Below are positions 57,915-64,000 of a DNA stretch of 64,000 nt, piece after piece. Source of the DNA: Acidimicrobiaceae bacterium (GTDB lineage Bacteria > Actinomycetota > Acidimicrobiia > Acidimicrobiales > MedAcidi-G1). The stretch spans positions 1 to 64,000 of the forward strand of contig PBDJ01000008.1 in the NCBI GenBank assembly GCA_002717365.1, read 5' to 3'. Made by a program: the position numbers and the translations under genes. Position 1 is the stretch's first letter. Each line of letters begins with the position of its first letter. The notes under the pieces were generated by a model that saw only the letters and a program-made list of their open reading frames with translations, ran no database searches and was not told the origin of the DNA.

Positions 57915-60743
57915 ATGACCACTGACGGGACCACCACCGGACTCTCCGGCTATCCACCCGAGGAGACCTGGGACCACGTGGAGTCCCTGGACGCTGCCGC
58001 CTGGCCCACGAAGGTCCGTCGGGCCCATCGCCTCGTTCCCACCACCTGTTTCAACTGCGAGGCCAACTGCGGCCTACTGGCCTGGGTGGACAAGGAGACG
58101 GGTCGGATCACCAAGTTCGAGGGCAACCCGGTTCACCCGGCCAGCCGGGGTCGGAACTGTGCCAAAGGCCCGGCCACCATCAACCAGGTCGAGGACCCCG
58201 AGCGGATCTTGTACCCGATGAAGCGGGTCGGCGAGCGAGGAGAGGGCCTCTGGGAGCGCATCAGTTGGGACCAGGCCCTCGAGGACATCGGTGGTCGGAT
58301 CGGCCAGGCGTTCCGCGAGGATCGCCACCACGAGGTCATGTACCACGTTGGTCGGATGGGCGACGACAGCTATATGGAACGGGTGCTCCACTCTTGGGGG
58401 ATAGACGGCCACAACAGCCACACCAACATCTGCTCTAGCGGTGCTCGGGTGGGCTACGCCTCCTGGATGGGCTTTGACCGACCGTCAGCCGACTTTGCCA
58501 ACGCCAAGGTGATTTTCCTCATCTCGTCACACCTGGAGGCTGGCCACTACTTCAACCCTCACGCCCAGCGGATCATCGAGGGGCAGCAGAACGGAGCGAC
58601 CGTCATTTGCGTAGACCCGCGCCTGTCCAACACAGCTTCCAAGGCCGACCACTGGTTTTCAGCGTGGCCGGGAACCGAAGCATTCCTGCTGTTGGCCATT
58701 GCTCGCCTGCTGGTTGAGAACGAAACCTGGGATCGGACCTTCTTCGAGCGCTGGGTCAACTGGGAGACTTTCCTTCGGGAGGCCCGACCCGACCTGGATC
58801 CAGTGTTCAACAACGTGGGTCCAGCTCTGCTTGACCACTACGCCGACTACACACCGGCTGCTGCGGCCAGGATGTGCGGAGTCGACGAGGACCGCATCAG
58901 GACCGTGGCTGATGTCATCGGCGACGGTCTAGGGGCCTTCGCATCGCACACCTGGCGGGCTTCGTCAGCGGGCAATGAAGGTGGCTGGATGGTGGCCCGG
59001 TGCCTCCAATTCCTGAACGTTCTGACCGGCTCGGTGGGGACCGAGGGAGGGACCAACGCCAACGGCTGGAACAAGTTCATTCCCGTTACTCCGGTCCACC
59101 CAGAACCCCAGGATCGTTGGAACGAACTCCAGTGGCCTATCGAGTACCCGCTCTCCCACCACGAGTTGTCGATCCTGCTGCCCCACTTCTTGAAAGCCGG
59201 ACGGGCCACGCTGGATACCTACTTCACCCGGGTCTACAACCCGCTGTGGACCAACCCAGACGGCTTTACTTGGATGGAGGTGCTCCGGGATCCGGAGAAA
59301 ATTGGTTGCCATGTGGCGCTGACGCCGACCTGGAACGAATCGGCGTGGTTCGCCGACTATGTGCTCCCCATGGGGGTCGCCTCTGAGCGCCACGACGTGT
59401 CTAGTTTCGAGACCCACAACGGCCGGTGGATTGGGTTTCGCCAGCCGGTTGCCCGGCGCCACCGCGAGTTAGACGGCGAGGTATTCGAGCGCACCTACGA
59501 GGCCAACCCGGGCGAGGTATGGGAGGAGCAGGAGTTCTGGATCGATCTGTCATGGCGCATCGATCCGGACGGCTCACTGGGCATCCGGTCCCAGTTCGAG
59601 AGCTGGGAGAACCCGGGGACCCCGTTGACCCTCGACGAGTACTACACGATGCTGTTTGATGGGTCGGTTCCGGGCCTTCCTGCAGCGGCCGAAGCCGAGG
59701 GCCTTACGCCTTTGGAGTACATGCGGCGCAAGGGCTCGTTTGCCCTCCCCGGAGACCAGGTAAAGGTGTACGAGCGGGACGTACCGGAGGCCGACCTGGT
59801 CGGCGCCGACCGCGACGAAAACGGGGTGTGGCGTCGGCCGGGCACGGCCGGCTCCTATCAGTCGCTGGAGGACATCGTCGGCCACATGCCGTTTATTGGC
59901 GACGGGTCACCGGCCGTGGACATCAACGGCCAGGCCAAGCTCGGCTTTCCGACACCGTCCAAGAAACTGGAGTTCTTCTCGGAGACGATGCGCGACTGGG
60001 GGTGGCCCGAATACACACTTCCGGCCTTCATCCGGAGTCAGGTTCACTGGGAGGATCTGGACCTGTCAGCTGGTGAGCGGATCCTCGTGCCGACATTCCG
60101 GATTCCGACCCTGATCCATACCCGCTCGGCCAACAGCCAGTGGCTGAACGAGATCAGCCACCGTCATCCGCTGTGGTTGCATCCGTCGGACGCCGAGAAG
60201 TTGGGTATTGAAGAGAACGGCCTAGTTCGTATCACGACCCGGACCGGCCACTTCGTCATCTCGGCATGGCGCACGGAGGGGATCCGTCCCGGTGTGGTGG
60301 CGGCTAGTCACCACATGGGCCGTTGGCGATTGGAAGAAGAGGCGGCCCGCTCCTGGGGGGCGGGTAAGGCCTCGATCGATCAGGACGACGACGGCCGATG
60401 GCGGCTCCGCCGGGAGCACGGCCAGGAGCCCTATGGGAGCGACGACCCGGACACCGAGCTGATCTGGTGGACCGACACCGGCGTGCACCAGAACCTGACC
60501 TTTCCCGTACAGCCTGATCCGATCAGCGGTATGCACTGCTGGCTTCAGCGAGTCACTGTGGCCCCGGCAGAGGCCGGTGACGCCTACGGTGACGTGGTGG
60601 TCGACACAGAGGTATCCCACCGCATCTTTGAGGAGTGGCTTGCCAAAACCCGGCCCGGTCCTGGGCCCGGTGGGCTGCGCCGACCTCTGTGGATGGCCCG
60701 GCCGTTCAAGCCAAAGGCCACCGCCTACGGCTACGGCGATTGA
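57915..60743 (+). CDS. Molybdopterin oxidoreductase, DMSO reductase family (SoeA-like)
   Basis: CFNCEANCGLLAWVDKETGRITKFEGNPVHPASRGRNCAKG FeS motif; NICSSGARVG; no N-terminal Tat (RR) signal; downstream of FeS-NrfD fusion. Confidence 0.87.
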   Translation: MTTDGTTTGLSGYPPEETWDHVESLDAAAWPTKVRRAHRLVPTTCFNCEANCGLLAWVDKETGRITKFEGNPVHPASRGRNCAKGPATINQVEDPERILYPMKRVGERGEGLWERISWDQALEDIGGRIGQAFREDRHHEVMYHVGRMGDDSYMERVLHSWGIDGHNSHTNICSSGARVGYASWMGFDRPSADFANAKVIFLISSHLEAGHYFNPHAQRIIEGQQNGATVICVDPRLSNTASKADHWFSAWPGTEAFLLLAIARLLVENETWDRTFFERWVNWETFLREARPDLDPVFNNVGPALLDHYADYTPAAAARMCGVDEDRIRTVADVIGDGLGAFASHTWRASSAGNEGGWMVARCLQFLNVLTGSVGTEGGTNANGWNKFIPVTPVHPEPQDRWNELQWPIEYPLSHHELSILLPHFLKAGRATLDTYFTRVYNPLWTNPDGFTWMEVLRDPEKIGCHVALTPTWNESAWFADYVLPMGVASERHDVSSFETHNGRWIGFRQPVARRHRELDGEVFERTYEANPGEVWEEQEFWIDLSWRIDPDGSLGIRSQFESWENPGTPLTLDEYYTMLFDGSVPGLPAAAEAEGLTPLEYMRRKGSFALPGDQVKVYERDVPEADLVGADRDENGVWRRPGTAGSYQSLEDIVGHMPFIGDGSPAVDINGQAKLGFPTPSKKLEFFSETMRDWGWPEYTLPAFIRSQVHWEDLDLSAGERILVPTFRIPTLIHTRSANSQWLNEISHRHPLWLHPSDAEKLGIEENGLVRITTRTGHFVISAWRTEGIRPGVVAASHHMGRWRLEEEAARSWGAGKASIDQDDDGRWRLRREHGQEPYGSDDPDTELIWWTDTGVHQNLTFPVQPDPISGMHCWLQRVTVAPAEAGDAYGDVVVDTEVSHRIFEEWLAKTRPGPGPGGLRRPLWMARPFKPKATAYGYGD

Positions 60744-60778
60744 CCGTTGGTGTCGAACGGGTTTCCGTATCGGCTGGA

Positions 60779-61489
60779 TTACAGGTAAGCGTTAGCTGTT
60801 AGGTCGGCGGGGACTACTGAGTCGATCACGGTTCGCAGCGTGGACTCGAAGAGCGATGGCAGGTCACTGCTGGTGGCTAGGGCTTCACGGGTTACCGGAT
60901 CTAGGTCCGGGTCGTCAAGGTCGGCCAGCACCGAGGTGCGGCGATGGTCGGCTGGGACGAGGTCGTCCAGCATGGTGATCACGATGAAGCCACCCACGCA
61001 CGCCGTGATGGCTCGTAGGGCGTCGCGGGCCGCCTCGCCTACCACCCCGGACTCTTGTAACTCGCGTGCCATGGCCAACTCCAGATGCTGGGCGTGGAGT
61101 GACGCAGCCCCGTGGGCGCTGGCTAACCGGCTGATCTCCCGGTGGGTAATGGCGCTCTCCCAGATGAGGCGAGCCACAGCCAGGACGCGGTCGCGCGCCG
61201 TTGCGCCCTCCACAGGGGCCTCAGCCAGTCGGGCACCGTGGCGACGGACCAGGGCGGTGATCAACTCGGAGCGGTTGCCCACATGCCAGTAGATGGTGGT
61301 TGTGGCCACGTCAAGCTCGTTGGCCAGGCGTCGCATAGTCAGGGCGTCGGCCCCGTCGGTCTCGACCAAGGTGATAGCTCGGTCCAGGATTTCTGTGGCT
61401 CCGATGCCAGCCCGGCGTCCAGGGTGTCGGGAATCCCCGTCGGTGGGTTCAGGTGGTGGCATTTCCGGTGCTTTGGGGTTGTGTTCCAT
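60779..61489 (-). CDS. TetR-family transcriptional regulator
   Basis: ATEILDRAITLVETDGADALTMRRLANELDVATTTIYWHVGNRSELITALV; ATG at 61489. Confidence 0.9.
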   Translation of the reverse strand: MEHNPKAPEMPPPEPTDGDSRHPGRRAGIGATEILDRAITLVETDGADALTMRRLANELDVATTTIYWHVGNRSELITALVRRHGARLAEAPVEGATARDRVLAVARLIWESAITHREISRLASAHGAASLHAQHLELAMARELQESGVVGEAARDALRAITACVGGFIVITMLDDLVPADHRRTSVLADLDDPDLDPVTREALATSSDLPSLFESTLRTVIDSVVPADLTANAYL

Positions 61490-61503
61490 GGGTGATCTCT
61501 GCA

Positions 61504-61532
61504 ACAGTGTACAAGATCGAATAGGACACTGT
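61504..61532. promoter_or_regulatory. Candidate TetR operator (inverted repeat ACAGTGT-N15-ACACTGT)
   Basis: Perfect 7-bp arms in the intergenic gap between divergent tetR and amidohydrolase genes. Confidence 0.55.
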
Positions 61533-61577
61533 CCAAGAGGCGGTTGCTGCCCGAGGACTGAGAAACCGGAGGAATCC

Positions 61578-62858
61578 ATGAACCGCCAGGTCAGTACAGG
61601 CGACGAGCCGTACATCGTTGTCTCGTCCGACACCCACGCTGGGCTGCAGTGCGAGGAATACCGTCCGTACCTGGATTCCGCCCTCCACGACGAATTCGAT
61701 GACTACGTGGCCGAGCGCCACAAGCATCGTCAAATTGCTGAGGAGGTAAACGCCGAGTTTCTTGCCGAGTGGGAAGGCGAGAACGAGTGGGGCCTGCGGG
61801 GCGCCTATGACCCGGAGGTCCGCGATCCGGTGCTGGATGCCGACGGCGTGGCTGGCGAGATCATCTTCGCCGACGGCGATGCCGTCACCGGCCAGGAGTC
61901 GCCACCTTTCGGCGCGGGCCTGGCTGCCGGCATGATCACTGACTCCCGGCTGGCTTTTGGGGGGGCCCGAGCACACAATCGATGGTTGGAGGAGTTCTGC
62001 GCCACCGAACCGGTACGCCGTGCCGGGGTGGCATTGGTGCCGGTTACCCATGATGTGGATCTGGCTGTGGCCGAAGTCGAGTCTTTGGCCGGCCGTCCGG
62101 GCATTAAGGGGGTGATGGTTCCGACCATGTGGCACGGTTTCCCGGCCTACGGGTCCGATCACTACGACCGTTTCTGGGCGGCGTGTGCTGATGCCGGTCT
62201 GGTCGTGCACACCCACTCCGGTGAATCCGACTTCCGAAGTTACGACAACAACGTGGCTATGTACATCAGCGAGGTCCCGTTCTGGACCCACCGGATCCTC
62301 TGGCAGCTCCTCTTCTCCGGGAAGTTCGACAAATACCCAAACCTCCGGTACGCCGTCGTGGAGTGCGGCTCCTATTGGGTGGGCGACCTGCTCTGGAAGG
62401 CCGACGTCAACTTCGGGGCCAGCTTCAAGGTCAAGAAGATGGGCTCCCGCATGAAGGGGCTCATCTCCCGCTTGCCGTCCGAGTACTTCGGCACCAACGT
62501 GTTCATCGGGGCCTCGACCATGTCGCGCGAGGAGGTCCGGCGCCGACACGTCAATGGCATCGACGCCCTGATGTGGGGCACCGACTACCCGCATCCCGAG
62601 GGCTCGTGGCCGAACACCCGGGAGCGGCTCAGGACCGACTTCCAGGACGCCACCGTCGAGGACACCCGTCGGCTGCTAGGCCTCAACGCCATCGACTGCT
62701 ACGGGCTGGACGAGTCGGGCCTGCGGGTCGTGGCCGACCGGATTGGTCCCACGCCGGAGGACCTGGGCCAGGACCTGGACCAGCGCACACCGCCCGACGC
62801 CAGCCGCCACGCCCGGTGGTGGCTGGACGAGTACGGCTGCGAGATGCAGTACGCCTGA
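61578..62858 (+). CDS. Amidohydrolase family 2 metal-dependent hydrolase
   Basis: YIVVSSDTHAGLQCEEYRPYLD, GLVVHTHSGE, MWGTDYPHPEGSWPNTRERL; ATG at 61578. Confidence 0.9.
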   Translation: MNRQVSTGDEPYIVVSSDTHAGLQCEEYRPYLDSALHDEFDDYVAERHKHRQIAEEVNAEFLAEWEGENEWGLRGAYDPEVRDPVLDADGVAGEIIFADGDAVTGQESPPFGAGLAAGMITDSRLAFGGARAHNRWLEEFCATEPVRRAGVALVPVTHDVDLAVAEVESLAGRPGIKGVMVPTMWHGFPAYGSDHYDRFWAACADAGLVVHTHSGESDFRSYDNNVAMYISEVPFWTHRILWQLLFSGKFDKYPNLRYAVVECGSYWVGDLLWKADVNFGASFKVKKMGSRMKGLISRLPSEYFGTNVFIGASTMSREEVRRRHVNGIDALMWGTDYPHPEGSWPNTRERLRTDFQDATVEDTRRLLGLNAIDCYGLDESGLRVVADRIGPTPEDLGQDLDQRTPPDASRHARWWLDEYGCEMQYA

Positions 62859-62890
62859 CCGGAAAGAACGACCACTAGCGAGGACTAGCC

Positions 62891-64000
62891 ATGAGCGAGC
62901 ACCACATCGTCATCTCGGCCGACAGCCACTGCGGCGCCGACCTCTGGGACTACCGGAACTACTTGGAGTCCAAGTACCACCCGGAGTTCGACGACTGGGC
63001 CCGGTCGATCGAGGCCGCCCAGGCCCGAACCGCCGAGCGGTTCAAGGACGCTCCCCGGTCCACCCTGAACGTGGGCGTCGACGGCGATCCAGAGGTGGAC
63101 GGGAACCGTAACTACGACAGCGACCGCCGCCTCCGGGAGCAGGAGGCCGACGGGGTGGTGGCCACAGTGCTGTTTCCCAACACCCAGCCGCCGTTCGCCC
63201 CGTCGGCGGCCAGTCAGTTCGAGGCTCCGCCCTACACCGAGGACATGGAGCACCGCTGGGCCGGGCTGCGGGCCCACAACCGCTGGCTGCTGGACCTGGT
63301 GTCCGAGGCACCGGAGCGGCGAGCCGGTATCGCCCAGATCTTCTTGGGCGACGTGGAGGGCTCGGTGGCCGAGATCGAGTGGGCGGCCGAGAACGGGCTC
63401 CGGGGCGGGATCCTGGTGCCCGGAGCTCCGCCCGACTCTCCGTTCGAGCCTCTCTACTCGGCGACCTACCGACCGATTTGGGAGGCTGCGGCGGCCAACG
63501 ACATGCCCCTGAACCACCATTCGGGTGGGGCCACGCCCAGTTTTGGCCAGCACTTCCCAGCCTCCCTGGCCATCTTCCTGCTGGAGGTCTCGTGGTGGAG
63601 CCACCGTGGGCTGTGGCACCTCATGTTCTCTGGGGTGTTCGAACGCCATCCCGACCTGCAGTGGGTGAACACCGAGACAGGAACGGCTTGGGTGCCCGAC
63701 ACGCTTGAGAAGTTGGACTCCTTCTACGACCGGATGAAGTACTCGACCTACGGATCGGAGTCCATCTTCGGGGGGATGGCGGTGGCGGAGATGTCACTCC
63801 GACCGTCGGAGTACTGGCAGCGGCAGTGTCATGTGGGGGCCAGCTTCCTGCGGCCGTCCGAGACCGAGACGGCCCGCCAGATCGGCGTGGAGAACATCAT
63901 GTGGGGATCGGACTACCCGCATATCGAAGGCTCCCACCCCTACACCGACGAGCACCTGCGGCTGACCTTCGGCCAGATGACGGAGGAGGAGGCCACCATG
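62891..64000 (+). CDS. Second amidohydrolase family 2 protein (3' truncated by window edge)
   Basis: Open frame from ATG 62891 to the end: MSEHHIVISADSHCGADLWDYRNYLESKYHPEFDDW ... NIMWGSDYPHIEGSHPYTDEHLRLTFGQMTEEEATM; absent from the ORF track because no stop is reached. Confidence 0.92.
   Translation, partial: MSEHHIVISADSHCGADLWDYRNYLESKYHPEFDDWARSIEAAQARTAERFKDAPRSTLNVGVDGDPEVDGNRNYDSDRRLREQEADGVVATVLFPNTQPPFAPSAASQFEAPPYTEDMEHRWAGLRAHNRWLLDLVSEAPERRAGIAQIFLGDVEGSVAEIEWAAENGLRGGILVPGAPPDSPFEPLYSATYRPIWEAAAANDMPLNHHSGGATPSFGQHFPASLAIFLLEVSWWSHRGLWHLMFSGVFERHPDLQWVNTETGTAWVPDTLEKLDSFYDRMKYSTYGSESIFGGMAVAEMSLRPSEYWQRQCHVGASFLRPSETETARQIGVENIMWGSDYPHIEGSHPYTDEHLRLTFGQMTEEEATM

Noticed and set aside
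61449-62594. 381-aa minus-strand ORF
   Set aside because: Antisense to the amidohydrolase; long shadow ORFs are expected in GC-rich coding DNA and it shows no family motif

Overview
This window is a GC-rich actinobacterial chromosome segment, probably Acidimicrobiia-like (lineage inferred from gene content and order). The first 18 kb is the replication-origin neighbourhood, in the gene order I recall for mycobacteria: trxB-trxA-cwlM-like / parB-parA-(2 parS)-rsmG-jag-yidC-yidD-rnpA-rpmH / oriC-dnaA-oriC-dnaN-recF-DUF721-gyrB-gyrA-DUF3566-tRNA-Ile. Next come a hisN-like gene, a tRNA cluster (Arg-ACG, Ser-GCT, Ser-TGA), pheA, larB-larC, an MBL-fold hydrolase, an AcuI-like reductase, an LLM oxidoreductase and a shortened pstP-pknB-pabA-crgA block. 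After those are a D12-type adenine methyltransferase, xseA/xseB, and an acyl-CoA ligase with a Liv-type ABC transporter. The right end holds a candidate taurine/sulfonate and sulfite-oxidation region: class III aminotransferase, TauB/TauC-like ABC genes, Pta-like acyltransferase, a fused FeS-NrfD protein and a cytoplasmic-type molybdopterin oxidoreductase. Two tandem amidohydrolases follow. The two most notable observations are: (1) one lipoprotein ORF in the Liv operon that joins a TauA-like type II solute-binding domain to a LivK-like type I domain, while the TauBC genes 6-7 kb away have no TauA of their own; and (2) a ~3.1-kb candidate integrative element bounded by a perfect 45-bp duplication of the tRNA-Arg 3' half, with no recognisable integrase and with repeated hairpin leaders. 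All product calls are by eye from the translations; no database search was run.
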